A stretch of DNA of 64,000 nucleotides. Source: Scytalidium lignicola. Taxonomy: Eukaryota; Ascomycota; Leotiomycetes. Numbering within the stretch: position 1 is the first letter of the stretch; each line of letters opens with the position of its first letter. Shown piece after piece: positions 37,179 to 48,619 of the stretch. The DNA lies in the NCBI GenBank assembly GCA_002812745.2, contig NCSJ02000189.1:1-64000 (forward strand), given 5' to 3'. A model generated the notes under the pieces. It saw only the letters and a list, made by a program, of their open reading frames with translations. It made no database searches and was not told the origin of the DNA. The position numbers were made by a program, and so were the translations under genes.

Positions 37179-37737
37179 ATGGGTAAAGGAAAGCCCCGTG
37201 GACTCAACGCCGCCCGCAAGTTGCAAAACCACCGTCGCGAGCAACGATGGGCAGATCTCTCATATAAGAAGCGTGCTTTGGGTACAGCTTTCAAGTCCTC
37301 GCCATTCGGAGGTTCTTCACACGCCAAGGGTATAGTCCTTGAGAAGGTTGGTGTTGAGGCCAAGCAGCCCAACTCTGCCATTCGGAAGTGTGTTAGGGTG
37401 CAGTTGATCAAGAACGGAAAGAAGGTTACCGCTTTCGGTACGTAAAGTCTCTACTCTACTCTCACACAAATTTTGGACGCAGGGGACGGATATTTGGAAT
37501 TTGGCGCTGGAAAAATCAGGGATAAAGTGAGCAGATAAACTAACTGTTAATTAACCAGTACCCAACGATGGTTGCCTCAACTTCGTGGATGAGAACGACG
37601 AAGTTCTGCTCGCTGGTTTCGGTCGTAAGGGCAAGGCCAAGGGTGATATTCCTGGTGTTCGTTTCAAGGTCGTCAAGGTCTCCGGTGTTGGTCTGTCTGC
37701 GCTATGGAAAGAGAAGAAGGAGAAGCCAAGATCGTAA
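37179..37737 (+). CDS. RPS23: 40S ribosomal protein S23 (uS12)
   Basis: Two exons, 37179-37437 and 37559-37737, are joined by a 121-nt intron (GTACGT...ACCAG with a TAACTG/CTAACT branch region). They encode 145 residues, the normal eukaryotic uS12 length. uS12 sits at the decoding centre of the small subunit and helps monitor codon-anticodon pairing. Diagnostic segments are [60 protein letters not shown] and the C-terminal [20 protein letters not shown]. The loop proline of KQPNSA is Pro64, the residue hydroxylated in yeast Rps23. The upstream flank is a divergent promoter. The downstream neighbour is a convergent RecQ gene 290 nt away. Confidence 0.97.
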
Positions 37738-38026
37738 ACAGTTCCAGGGTTGCAATCGTTCGGGTATCGGGATGGGTGTTACATTTGCGGTGCATGGCTC
37801 AGATTCAAAAAATTTAATCTAGAGCCCATTGTTTCCATGGTCTAAAATACGATCAATGATCAATGATCACGTATGTGTTTCAAGGACTTCACTGTAGAAG
37901 TGATTATGATACGGCTTCTTTCATCCAAAGTGAGAATTCTTGATGCCATTTATATACGTTGATACTAGTGAAATGTTCTCTCCTTCTAAGGGAACTATAC
38001 CATCATTATCATTATCCATGCAGTTA

Positions 38027-39620
38027 TCAATCGTAGTAGTCCCCATATGCGCAATCAAAGTAACCTAGCTGTCTCTGAGTTCCCATCCACTCCTCACTTC
38101 TCAAGTTATCCCGCATAGACTTCTTCAGACCCTTAGGATCCTTATGCCAATCGCAAGCATAGTCGCACTCTGGCTCTATTGTCTCACCGAAGTACTCACA
38201 GATTACCTTATGTCGACACTTATCCGTATTCTCACAATACGCAAGAAGGGCTTGCAAACTCTTAAGTCTTGCCTCCAGATTCGATTGCCCCTTGAGGTCT
38301 CTCGCAACTCTGGTGTATGCTCTATCAGCATCTTCCCGACTGTAGTACATGATACAGATGCTAGCTTTGCCATCTCGACCCGCACGGCCAGCTTCCTGGT
38401 AAAATCCTTCAAAAGACTTCGGAATTTGCCAATGTACTACGAATCGTACATCCTCTTTATCAATACCCATACCGAAGGCAGTAGTGGCTACGATCACATC
38501 GTAGCCCTCAACATTATTAACCCAGCGCTCTAGGGTCTCCTTCTTCTCGATATTACTGAGCCCTGCATGATACGGTTTTGCACCAATGCCATCTGAACGA
38601 AGACGAGCAGCAAGTGCTTCACAATCTGATCGCATGAGAGCATAGATGATGCCAGATACATTCTCAATCCTCTCATTTTGCTGCTGTAGCTCAGCTCTTC
38701 TAAAGGGGTCTTTTTTGCGGCGTGAATATACGACCTTGAGCCAACTCAAGAAGTTATCATAATGGTCTTCTTCGTCGTTTTTAAATCGAACCTCGAAGTG
38801 TAAATTTCTCCTGCTCGTTGTCATTGTGTAAACTTTCATATTGGATTCCTTCAGACCCAATGTTGTTATGACATCCTCTCGTACTCGAGAAGTTGCTGTT
38901 GCTGTGAGACACATTATGGGGACATCTGGAAAGCTATCCCGGAACCATCGTAACTTTTTGAACGAAGGTCTGAAATCGTGACCCCATTCCGAAATACAAT
39001 GAGCTTCGTCCACGGCAATTCTTGCCAACTCTCGTTGCTCATTGACAATTGTGATTTGTCTTCGAAATTGGTCTGTAGCACAGTATTCAGGCGTCACATA
39101 AAGAAGTCTCGTCAGAGGGTGGCCTGTTCCCAGATCTTGAAGAAGACGCTGTTTCTCGCTAGGAGGGGTGTAAGAGTTAATGGTCCCGCATTCGATATTG
39201 GAGGCTCGAAGCGCGTTGACTTGATCGGTCTTTGAATTTGTAAACTTTTGAACTCAAAAGCCACTGTTCACCGACTTACCATTAAAGATAGAAGTGGTGA
39301 GATTACAATCGTAACTGAATAAGTCAGTCATGCTATGAATTTAACTTGCATTCAGGGGTCTACATGCTTCCATGATCAATGACAGCGGGAAGCTGAAAGC
39401 ATAAACTTTTCCCAAACGAGGTAGCAGCTTGGACGAAGATATCATGCCCTTCCAAAGCTGCTACAATAACTTCACGCTGAAGGGGCCTTCTAAATCCGTA
39501 AGTCCTTGTCACAAAACAAGAGTGCTTGATCCTTCACCTGAACGCGACTTTATTGAATTTTCTCCGAAGTGTAAAATCTATGTCCACACAAGAGTTCGAC
39601 CTTACTAGCGTGGATGGCAT
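38027..39620 (-). CDS. RecQ-family ATP-dependent DNA helicase
   Basis: Four minus-strand exons, 39620-39538, 39489-39368, 39314-39280 and 39229-38027, give about 480 residues. A compact helicase core unwinds DNA 3' to 5' in recombination and repair. Visible motifs: RPLQREVIVAAL (Q-motif end), ATSFGKSLCFQLPA (Walker A), TIVISPLLSLM (Ia), VDEAHCISEWGHDFRP (II and aromatic loop), CLTATATSRVREDV (III), VSGIIYALMRSDCEALAARL (IV), VIVATTAFGMGIDKEDVRFV (V) and YQEAGRAGRDG (VI). A zinc-binding subdomain follows with cysteines in KCRHKVICEYFGE and ECDYACDW. There is no HRDC or clear winged helix, so this is the short type found in filamentous fungi, not the BLM/Sgs1 orthologue. Intron 2 seems to use a GC donor (see findings). 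Confidence 0.9.
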
Positions 39621-40339
39621 GGCAAACAACTTTTATTACCCCTAGTCAAAATATAAATCTTCTCTCGAAAAATATCTGTAGGGGGTACAAGAGACGGGGT
39701 ATTCCTGAGTTGTCACGTGTGATCCATGGCCAAAACAACACGGTTCTGTTTGTACCTCCGTAGCACGCGGGGGCAATAGAGACCCAACAAGAGGAAAACA
39801 GCAACTTGTGACCAGTAGAGTTGGTCGTCTCGAACACGTCAAATCTCAAGGAATCACCATCGAAGTTTGAATTTCCTGAAGAAGTAACTCTAGGGTTTAT
39901 TAGGCCGTGTCGTCCACGTGCTGTCAGGGGCGGGATGATGGAGGTGGCCAGGGCCTGGCGCCTAGACTGCCCCGACAATGTTTCGTTCCTGCATCAGGAC
40001 CGTTGCTTATCCGCCATAAGGTGCTCGTGCCGATGATCTCCCACCCAATTGAGAAATATCACAACCACGTCAACCTCCCTCCGTCACAGTCACAGCGACT
40101 ATCACAACCACCAGCCCACTTCCACCTGGCATGATGCGACTCACTGCATCTCGCCGTGCTGCAGCCCGCTACGAGGAGACCGAGAATTGAATAGCAACGA
40201 GCTGTGAATTCGGTGATTGAGGGCGCGAACCTCCCAAGTATACATTTTTTTTCGGGCACAAAGAGAGTCAAGGCGTCATCCAGCACCACCATCTCGAGGA
40301 GCGCTCTGCTATATTGAGACAGGAGGATAATTTTTTCTG
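39621..40339. promoter_or_regulatory. Divergent intergenic region, RecQ and SOG2
   Basis: A 719-nt spacer separates the minus-strand RecQ gene from the plus-strand SOG2 gene and should hold both promoters and leaders. Overlapping short frames on both strands (39642-40134) show no domain. A CACGTG/CACGTGC-type E-box-like sequence lies near 39915 and a TCACGTGTG near 39715. Confidence 0.4.
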
Positions 40340-43335
40340 ATGGACCGACCATTTGGTTCATTGGGTGTTGTAACACAATCAACTGGCAGGATGATGATGA
40401 TGGAAAGCTCAGGTTCTTGGCCCGATCCCCTAAACACCACCAGGAGGATTCCACCAAATAATACTATCCGACACACGACATCCAACTCCTCAATGTCCAT
40501 GCCACCATCAATAAGTGCTGCTGAAGTTGTTGAACTTGCTCGCCAGGCTCTAAAGGTTGCGTTGGAAGAGAATGAAAGTAAGGTTGCGGACGGTGGTGTG
40601 ACTAGCGATCTGAAACCGGGGGTTACGATCGATTTGAGCCACAAAAATATCCAAAAATTTCCGGAAGAAGTCATTGATGTCATCAAAGATGAAATTGAGA
40701 GGTATATTGTTCTCTTCGCTACTATAAGAACGGGTTTCCAGATACTAATATCGTCGTTGTGCAGACTAGCATTATCACATAACCAGATTTTTAGCTTTCC
40801 AGCTAGATTCTCTGAATGTACTTCCTTACGATATCTCAATGTTCGCAGTAATCTAATCCGCGAATTCCCCCAGGCAGTACGCCACTTCTGAGTAAATTTA
40901 CTACTAGCTACAGACTGCTGACAATTCTTACAGATATGCGAATTAACATCTCTTGAAATCCTTGACCTTGGCCGAAATAAATTGCGAATCCTCCCACCAG
41001 AACTTGCCAAGTTGACATCTCTGAAGGTTCTCTCTATCCAAAGAAACAGAGTTGAAGATCTACCCTTGTTTTTGGCCGATATGAGCTCACTTCAAGTCCT
41101 CAAGCTGGATGGTAACCCTCTTCGATTCCCACCGAAAGAGGTAATTCAAGCCCCAGTAGTCACTCCTCCAAATGGTACCGGACAAGAAAGCAGTGAAAGC
41201 AGTGATCTCACAATTACTGCTCAGGTCAAGAAATTTTTGAAACAAAAGGCCATCTCAGATAGATCGGAGACTGAATCTGGTGGGGAAGAGTCAAGTGAAG
41301 GTACTGAAACGCCTCGACCGCTCAAGCGTGTGACGAGTGGTCGATTCCCAATTAAGGTAAATGGAACAGATGTTCCTGACCTTCTTCGATCTCCTGCCTT
41401 TCCCCGGGCACCACCAATTCCATCGAGATCGCATTATCGAGGCCTATCTCAACAAAACGCTGCTCTGCGACGACCTGGGGTCATGCCATTGACGATAGGA
41501 AACGCTAACGAGCGTCTCCGAAGCAATAGCGAAAGCTTGTTACAGGCAACTAGGGATCGTTCAGATCGCTTGACTGATCGGTCTAGGCGGATGGGCATTG
41601 TATCAAGAAAGTTATCGGAGTTAGGGACGGTAGACGAATTGAAAATCAATAGGTTTAGCCACTACCGAGGCTTGAGTCATGGCTCTGCAATGAACGGTTC
41701 GTCAGTTATCTCTTCGGCCAGCCCATCAAGCCCCGCGGACTCCGTTTCACAACGAACAGGCGTCGTTCGGCGTTTGTCCAGCCTGCCAGAACGCAAACGT
41801 AAGTCGGCATCGCCTGACCCAGTCATTGAGGGAGCGAAAGGAATGCTATATGCGCTGTTCCAAGTTCATTCTGCCATACAAAATCTTCTTGATTTGACAC
41901 GGGACCCAATAGATAAGCGATCAAGCCTACAGGGAGTATTCTACAATGCATCAACTCATATTGAGGAACTTGATCGTCACCTGCAAGATTATATCACTTA
42001 CTCGGAGGAAGATGAAGAAACAGCCCCACGTTCAAATGAGAACGTCCACCGTGCCTGTCTAACCTGCATAACTGCTTACATTCATGTTTGCTCTTTACTC
42101 TCGAGAAATGTTGAGACTCTTGTGGAGAATGCAGATCCCCGTTATATCCGAACTCTTCTGCTTATGATATATGGAAGTTTGGCCGAGATTCGGAATGCTG
42201 GTGCCAGCCTGTTCCCCCAAGGAAACACAGTGGCACAAACCAATATTGAAGATACATTGAAGGCTCAACTCAATGACAAATCTATTACTCCGACTCGAGA
42301 GAGGCCCGGCGGCATACGTGGAAGGAGTGCGACCGTTGTGCATCAACCTACAAACTTGAGAGTAGGGACTGAGCTCCCTCCACTCCCATACCTAAACGGC
42401 GGAAGGTCTGCCACAATGACTAGTGCTACACCACGATCTGGAGAATCCTTTACTTCCATCGGTTCTATGGGTAAGATATCTTCCGAGTTCACGGAGGAGG
42501 ATCGTTTGTTCGAAAAAATATTCCTTCGGTTACAGCACTCATCCGATCTAGCTATCAAAAATCTGCCAACTATCAACAATTACTTCATGACTGCTATGCA
42601 GATCAGCAGCCAACAATCAAATCCTGATCAACCAAAGCAATACTGGCAGCTTTTGATTCAAAAATGCTCCATTGCTTTACAAGCTGCAAATATGCTCCGA
42701 GGGCGGCTATCTCTTATTAAACTGAATGAACCTGGTACCAAATCGCAAAGTGTATTCTGGGAGCTGTGCAATTCGTTCATTAACGTACGTTATCCCTTAT
42801 TCCCTCCCCACTTTAATAGTCGATAAACACTAACGGAAATTAGGCCTACGCAGATCTTGCAATGAAAGTAAAGGAAGCAAAGAACATTACGAGTCTCTTA
42901 TCGAATGAAGTCATAATACTATTACGCCCGCTGCAGAAGGCATTGAAAGAATCAAGCCAGCTGATCCAAACGTCACCCTGGGCATTTTTGACTTCGCCTC
43001 AAGCCAATAATGCGAACGGCTATAGAGTTCGATCACCAGCTTCACAGGTTCCTCTTCCAATGACCCCTCAAAGCGCAGCACTAGGGCCAGCAGTCCAAGC
43101 AACTGTTCCGTCAACTCCGCAAACATCTACGTATAATCCAACGTTTAGCAGCAACATATTTGAACGACCCGAGGCTTGGGTTCCCTCATTTAACGGTGCC
43201 TTTTCATCTACAGCATCCTCACGAGCTGGAACTATGACGTCAAGCATAGCCGATGGGTCATTCACTCCAGCAACTACAATAAGTCCAATGAACTCAATTA
43301 ATACGCGGTATATTAATGGAAAAGTGGTATTCTAA
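40340..43335 (+). CDS. SOG2: SOG2-like leucine-rich-repeat protein of the RAM/MOR pathway
   Basis: Four exons, 40340-40701, 40765-40876, 40934-42784 and 42844-43335, encode 938 residues, with all junctions in frame. SOG2 is the leucine-rich-repeat subunit of the RAM/MOR network, which acts with the NDR kinase Cbk1/COT1 and Mob2 on polarised growth and cell separation. After a disordered N-terminus, LRRs run from about residue 95: VTIDLSHKNIQKFPEEVID, LALSHNQIFSFPARFSECTS, LRYLNVRSNLIREFPQA, LEILDLGRNKLRILPPELAK, LKVLSIQRNRVEDLPLFLAD and LQVLKLDGNPLRFPPKEV. A Ser/Arg-rich linker and the RAM-family helical region follow, for example GMLYALFQVHSAIQNLLDLT, VHRACLTCITAYIHVCSLL and EDRLFEKIFLRLQHSSDLAI. 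The C-terminus is Ser/Thr/Pro-rich. Possible alternative starts are downstream Met residues in the first 55 codons. Confidence 0.93.
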
Positions 43336-44237
43336 TGGCTTGCCCTCTACTGTACTTCTGACCCATATTTTTCTGTAGCGCTGCATGTTTTTCTACCTTT
43401 GGGAGCAACTATCATTTGCAGGCTTAATGTTTATGAGCTATTATGACAGCCTTTTCTCAGATGATAATGGCGCTCGGGGGCATTTGATGCATTTTCTTTT
43501 TTACTTTTATATGTCTGATTTGTTTTTACACTTGCTCTTTTTGTTGCCTTCTTTATTGTTATCATTTTCATGTTTTTGTTTTTTTGGCATTGCATTGGCG
43601 CACAACACACATCTTGGAGCAAAAAGGGACAAAAAGGCAAGGAATAATGTTGCGGGCGTAATCATGGAGGTTGTGAAAAACTACGAAAAATGGGATTCTA
43701 TATAGAAGGGAGTGATTGGGCAGTGGTGGTGATGGTGGTAGTCGAGAGATAAGAAACTCTTCGAGGCTGTGCTTTGGGAGCCTTTTTTCGTAGTTTTGGT
43801 AGATGAGGCTAGACTTCTCTTCCAAAAAAAAAAGTTAAAGGACTGGTCNTTTTTTGATTGGAGCTTGTTGATCTTGAAAGAGTAGTATCTTACGCGTGAC
43901 TATTATTGTTGTTTCAGTTGAATTCGCCTCTAGATGCTAGACTGCCTGACTGCGTACTAACATATATATTTCTAATCTCAGAAAAGCCAGATCAATAATT
44001 ACAAGTAAATGATATTTGAATAACCGAAGGCTTAAAAATGAGAGTCATCGAATTTCTAGGAATTCTATATATAAAAGGATTCTACAATGCAAAGAGTTCT
44101 ATAAACTTTTTTTTGAATCCCTNAAAAAAAAGCCAAAAACCTATAATCCCCGAAAACGCCATATATGTCCCCCCTCCCCCCCTCTATATTTCAAAAAATG
44201 CACGCTCTCATACACGCCCGAACCCACACACGCGCGC
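43336..44237. other. Convergent 3' intergenic region
   Basis: It lies between the ends of SOG2 and the SUR7-family gene and contains both 3' flanks. It is T-rich on the left (43480-43590) and has ambiguous bases beside homopolymers at 43849 and 44123. The small frames overlap and have no features. Confidence 0.45.
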
Positions 44238-45573
44238 TTACACATATCCTTCATCTATACTGTTGTTCCTATGCGAGGGAGGCGTTGATATTCCCCCAGC
44301 AGCCGTTGTCCTCCTCCTAACCTCGGCGTCCTTTTCCTCCACGACGCGAGGATTCTCATCATATGCATCATGACTCCTCTTCGAGCCACCACAACATTGG
44401 ATTCCACAGCAGCCGTTGCGTCTCCCGGTGCAGCAGCAACTCATACCCAGATGGATGAGCCAGGCGCCCAGAATACCAGCGGTAGCAATCCACATGAATG
44501 CCAACATGCGGACGCCCAGCTCGGCGCCGATGTTCAACCCCGGCTGGCTGGTGATGACTTTCTGGAATACAACGGCCATAACGGTTCCAATAATGGAAGC
44601 GACGAAGACCATCACCGTGACGATAGTGAGTAGGACGTTGATTAGGAGGTTCAGGAAGCGGTGGATGTGTGAGGCGGAGGGGGAGAGGGTTAGAGGGGAG
44701 ATGAAGAGCAGGAGGAAGCAGCCGCAGATGGAGGTAAGGAAGAAGGAGAACATTATCTCCGAGGTAACGCGGAGCAGGTGAAGAATTGTGTTTATCTGGC
44801 TGGGAAGGGCAATGGTTGCTCCGCTAAGGAGCTCGGAAAGAAGGATTGCTACGGGGTTGAACCAGAAGAGGCTTTTAGGATGAGAGCAATGAGTGATGCC
44901 TCTATTTTGTTTTTCATTAGCCTAATGGTCTTTGCATGGAAATATAGATATTCTCTTCTGGAATTGAATTGCACTGCATATCTCATTGCAGNNNNAGAGA
45001 GAGAGAGAGAGAGAGAGAGAGAAGTCAACATACTCATCATTGTAACCCTCGCAGAAATTCCACAGTCCCACCTGGTAGAAGTCGTGGAGTCCTAGGCTCC
45101 GAGCTATGCTGTTCACGAACTGGACCTCGCCGGCACCGGCAGGGAAGATGTTGGTCAGGTCGAGCTTGAAGAGATAGGTCTGGCGGAGGACCGGTTTATT
45201 TGAGATGTTTCCGATCATGACCTGTAACGGTTCAGATTCAATATCAGCAACCCGATATATTTTTTTTACATGTACGCATTTCCCTAAAATTCAAGGGTTC
45301 CCAATAGGAATATGGAAACCCAGAAGAAGTACATACCAGGATCAACATGATAAATGAGATCAAGAGCAATGAGCAAGAGACAATGATAGCATTTCGACGG
45401 CGTCTTAAGTTTTTGGAAGCATAAGCCGGGTCTGAGCTGGATCGAACTTCTTCATCTCCTCCTAGGGTTGACGATGAGGGCGTCGACTTCTCTGAGGATG
45501 CCACCCCGCTGGTCGTGGGCTGCGGGGCCACGGTGCGGCGAATTCGTGAGGATCTGAAAATGGGGAGAGGCAT
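44238..45573 (-). CDS. SUR7/PalI-family four-helix membrane protein
   Basis: Three minus-strand exons, 45573-45337, 45221-45034 and 44871-44238, encode 352 residues. SUR7-family proteins sit in eisosome-associated plasma-membrane domains (MCC) or, in the PalI branch, act in pH signalling. After a Ser/Thr-rich cytosolic N-terminus the first helix is at about 62-79 (AIIVSCSLLLISFIMLIL). An extracellular loop contains GLWNFCEGYND, the family GLWxxC motif. Three further helices follow: MFSFFLTSICGCFLLLFISP, LLTIVTVMVFVASIIGTVMA and MLAFMWIATAGILGAWLIHL. A cysteine cluster (CCCTGRRNGCCGIQCCGG) lies just after helix four. The second intron (45033-44872) contains a GA/CT microsatellite and the only multi-base N gap of the window. 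Because the gap is intronic it does not affect the protein. Confidence 0.9.
44992..44995. other. Assembly gap (NNNN)
   Basis: Four ambiguous bases lie directly next to the GA microsatellite in intron 2 of the SUR7-family gene. The repeat probably broke the assembly or base calling here, so the true intron length is unknown. Confidence 0.9.
44996..45022. repeat. GA/CT dinucleotide microsatellite
   Basis: About 13 GA units lie inside intron 2 of the SUR7-family gene (CT on the sense strand), bounded on the left by the N gap. Confidence 0.9.
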
Positions 45574-47146
45574 GGCGTTGGCGGCGCAAGAGGATCAGTC
45601 ATAGAAGGTAAACGGAATTCTAATTGAATCCCCGGATGGAGCAAGCAGGAGCCAATAGACGGAGAATAATAAGAATAAGAATAAGAATAAGAGTTGAGAT
45701 AGCAAAGGAGATGATAATGGGAGGGAGGAGTAAGAGCGCTCAAGGATCGAACATGGGTAAGAATTGTATAGGAGAGCACATCAGGTCGAACAGTGAAACT
45801 TATTCAAGTCATTGTCAGGAAGAAAAAGCACAAGACCATGTATATTGGAAGTTAAGTGGAAGCTAGCTCGTGATGCTATTTTGAAAGAGAGAGAGAGAGA
45901 GACAGCAGGGGGTTTGCTAGGAGAGGAGTTGGAGGTGTGTATACAACGAATCCAAGTTTTCTCTTCTTTCCTTCTCCTGCTGCGGCCCACTGCAACGTCA
46001 TGAGCCCAGAACCCCGAAGCCACCGAAGGCTGCTGGCAAATAGCTCAGCCCCAGGGACGGGAGCTAGGCGTGCTAGGGAGGCCCCCGGTGTTTGCAGCGT
46101 CTGTTAGCGCCTTGGGGCCTGAGGATAACCCACAAATCGCCTGCGCCTGCCACTGTCACTGGCTGGATTCCCATGATCCTCAAGTAATCTTCAAGTTGTC
46201 CTGCATCAACAATCGACAGTCGACCATCAAAGCCCCATAGTCCCCACCGGCTGCGGTTGCTGAAACGGAACAAATCGTGCGCGTCTCAGCGGGTCGCTGT
46301 GACGCGGCAGCTCCAGGGTGGATGCGAGCGTGTCCTGCGGTGGTGTGTTGGAAGGGTAGATGAGAGGCTGAGAGGTCGTGATGTTCGTGATGGCCGTGGA
46401 TGGGCGTGGTGAGCTTTGTGGGATGGTGGGCTCAGTTTTGGCTTNGGGGGGCTGGAGCATCGTCGAGACCTCCAGTACGAGGTTATACTGAGTGACTGAC
46501 AAAACAGTACCGGTACGGTATCCAAAGCTCTCTCACGCTGTTCTATTCGAGCTATTGCAGCTCTACAGCTCCCCTTCTCCACATCGGTTTTGCGATCAGC
46601 TGGTAATCTACTCTACCGGTATTATGTATCCATTAGTACACGAAGAGCTGGCGTTGCTAATTTCCAAACCTCTACAGTTACAGTCCTTGGATTGCCCATC
46701 CTCACGTTTCTGCCGCTCCGAAGTCTATCGTGCAAACTCGGTTCCCACACACTCCACACCTTCGACACCCTGTACCTGCCAAGCCGATCGGCTGCATTTA
46801 TCAATCAACGGTGCGACGTCATAGGCGACAACCATAAGCAAGGGGGTGTCAACCGTCCAAAAATACCCNTCGTGGTTANTTTTTTTTACTCGAGCCTCAG
46901 AGACAAAAAAAAAAATGAACATCTGTTTAGATCGTGTGAAATAATTCTAGCACTCGTTTTCAAACAATTGCGTGGGTGCTCAACATAACGGAGAAGGATA
47001 TTCTTCGCACGCTTTTTGGTTTGAGGTTGTGGCTGGTGGAAGTAGAAGGTTGAGAGCAACATAGAGAGAAGAAATCGAGACTATCCAAGGAGAAAGATAA
47101 AGAACAGAACAAAACCGAAACAAAACAACCGCAGCAACGAGCAGCC
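45574..47146. promoter_or_regulatory. Divergent region, SUR7-family gene and PLC-like gene
   Basis: About 1.6 kb between divergent genes, so it contains both promoters. It holds an AATAAG repeat (45668-45691), a second GA run (about 45886-45902), GTAC-rich palindromes at 46505-46520 and ambiguous bases at 46445, 46869 and 46879. Overlapping frames at 46227-46988 show no domain. I see no gene. Confidence 0.45.
45668..45691. repeat. Hexanucleotide repeat AATAAG x4
   Basis: Four exact tandem copies, preceded by a partial AAT, lie about 100 nt upstream of the SUR7-family start codon. Probably a promoter or leader microsatellite. Confidence 0.85.
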
Positions 47147-48619
47147 ATGCTTTGCCACGGCATCTTTCCATATGCCCTCCTTCTCGGAGCTCTAGGCGCA
47201 AGAGCTCAAGAAACAACGGACTCGAGCGTTCAACCCGCAAGCAGTGCGAGTCAACTCACCCTCTCAGGCTCCACGACTGGTGTCACCGAAGAAAAGACGC
47301 CTACAGGGACCTACATCTCATATTCCTCGACTTTGACCCTCGAAAAGACTATTTCCATCCCAATAAGCACCATACCAGTTGTATCAACTGTCACGACGGG
47401 CTCGTCGACCTTCGAGACCACTATTGGCTCAACCACGCTCTTCACCACAGAGACGGTCCTCGCTACAAACATATCTGATACCGTTTCCCCAACTGCCACA
47501 TCCTCCTCCTCCTCCTCCGTGCTTATTCTCCAGGGCGCTGCCGCCCCGGCTGCTAGCAGTGGTACCGCCAACTCCAACTCCACCATCTCCAACTCCACAT
47601 CAACATCAACATCAACATCAACTTCTTCCTCTCCGGTGCCAACTAACACTACACCATGCAATAACTATGCCGCCTTTTGCAATCGACAATACAGTAACAT
47701 AACCGAGGTCAGCGCACACAACTCTCCCTTCTCAATCCCCAACAGCGCAGCTTCCAACCAAGCTCTGTCAGTTACCCAGCAATTAGACGATGGAATCCGC
47801 CTCCTGCAGGGCCAGATGCACATGGTGAATGGCACGCCTCATTTTTGCCACACTTCGTGTGATGTCCTTGATGCGGGACCTATTACTACCTATCTGGCTC
47901 AGGTATTCACTTGGGTATCCAACCATCCATACGACGTAGTCACAATCCTGCTCGAGAACGGAGACTACGTCCCCGTAACCACCTACGTCCCCTTCATACA
48001 ATCCACCGGCCTGGTGCAATACGCATACATCCCGCCCCAGATACCCTTAGCCAAGAACGACTGGCCAACCCTGGGGAACATGATCCTCAACGGCAAGCGT
48101 GTCGTTTTCTTCATGGATTACATGGCCGATCAGACCGTCGTGCCCTGGATCCTCGACGAGTTCAGCCATGTATGGGAGACCCCCTTCGATCCCACCGATC
48201 GCTCCTTTCCTTGCGACGTTCAGCGTCCGCCAAATCTCCCCCAACAGGCCGCGCAGGACAGAATGTATCTAACAAACCACAATCTCAATTACAACATCCA
48301 GCTTCTAGGCAACTCCTTGCTAGTCCCTCTCATCCCACTACTCAACGTCACGAATAATGTCACGGGATTTGGCAGTCTTGGCTCCGGCGTCACTACTTGC
48401 GTTGATCAATGGGGCGTGCCGCCGCGATTTTTAAACGTGGACTACTACAACGTTGGAAATGGAAGCGTTTTCGAGGTTGCTGCGAACTGGAGCGGTGTCA
48501 CGTATAATCGGCCATGCTGTGGTCAGAAAATAAATGCGGGAGCGAGAACTAAGGAAATACCCTTGGTAAATCCGATTGTCGTCGCGGTTGGAATGGGGTT
48601 ATTGATGATGATGATATGA
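47147..48619 (+). CDS. Secreted PLC-like phosphodiesterase with Ser/Thr stalk
   Basis: A single exon encodes 490 residues. A signal peptide covers about residues 1-20 (MLCHGIFPYALLLGALGARA). A Ser/Thr-rich, probably O-glycosylated region runs to about 170, part of it coded by an ACATCA repeat. The catalytic-like TIM-barrel domain of the PI-PLC-X/PLC-like family begins at CNNYAAFCNRQYSNI. The two histidines expected for the general acid/base are in EVSAHNSPFS and HFCHTSCDV. Other barrel segments are LLQGQMHMVNGTPHFCH, YDVVTILLENGDYVPV and GKRVVFFMDYMAD. Several sequons are present. A hydrophobic C-terminus (VVAVGMGLLMMMI) suggests a GPI-anchor signal. The family contains secreted fungal phosphodiesterases with few known substrates; true phosphoinositide cleavage is unproven. 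It is convergent with the PNGase A-like gene. Confidence 0.9.
   Translation: MLCHGIFPYALLLGALGARAQETTDSSVQPASSASQLTLSGSTTGVTEEKTPTGTYISYSSTLTLEKTISIPISTIPVVSTVTTGSSTFETTIGSTTLFTTETVLATNISDTVSPTATSSSSSSVLILQGAAAPAASSGTANSNSTISNSTSTSTSTSTSSSPVPTNTTPCNNYAAFCNRQYSNITEVSAHNSPFSIPNSAASNQALSVTQQLDDGIRLLQGQMHMVNGTPHFCHTSCDVLDAGPITTYLAQVFTWVSNHPYDVVTILLENGDYVPVTTYVPFIQSTGLVQYAYIPPQIPLAKNDWPTLGNMILNGKRVVFFMDYMADQTVVPWILDEFSHVWETPFDPTDRSFPCDVQRPPNLPQQAAQDRMYLTNHNLNYNIQLLGNSLLVPLIPLLNVTNNVTGFGSLGSGVTTCVDQWGVPPRFLNVDYYNVGNGSVFEVAANWSGVTYNRPCCGQKINAGARTKEIPLVNPIVVAVGMGLLMMMI
47597..47620 (+). repeat. In-frame hexamer repeat ACATCA x4
   Basis: Four exact copies code for alternating Ser-Thr residues in the stalk of the PLC-like protein. 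The units are six bases, so length changes would keep frame. Confidence 0.85.
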
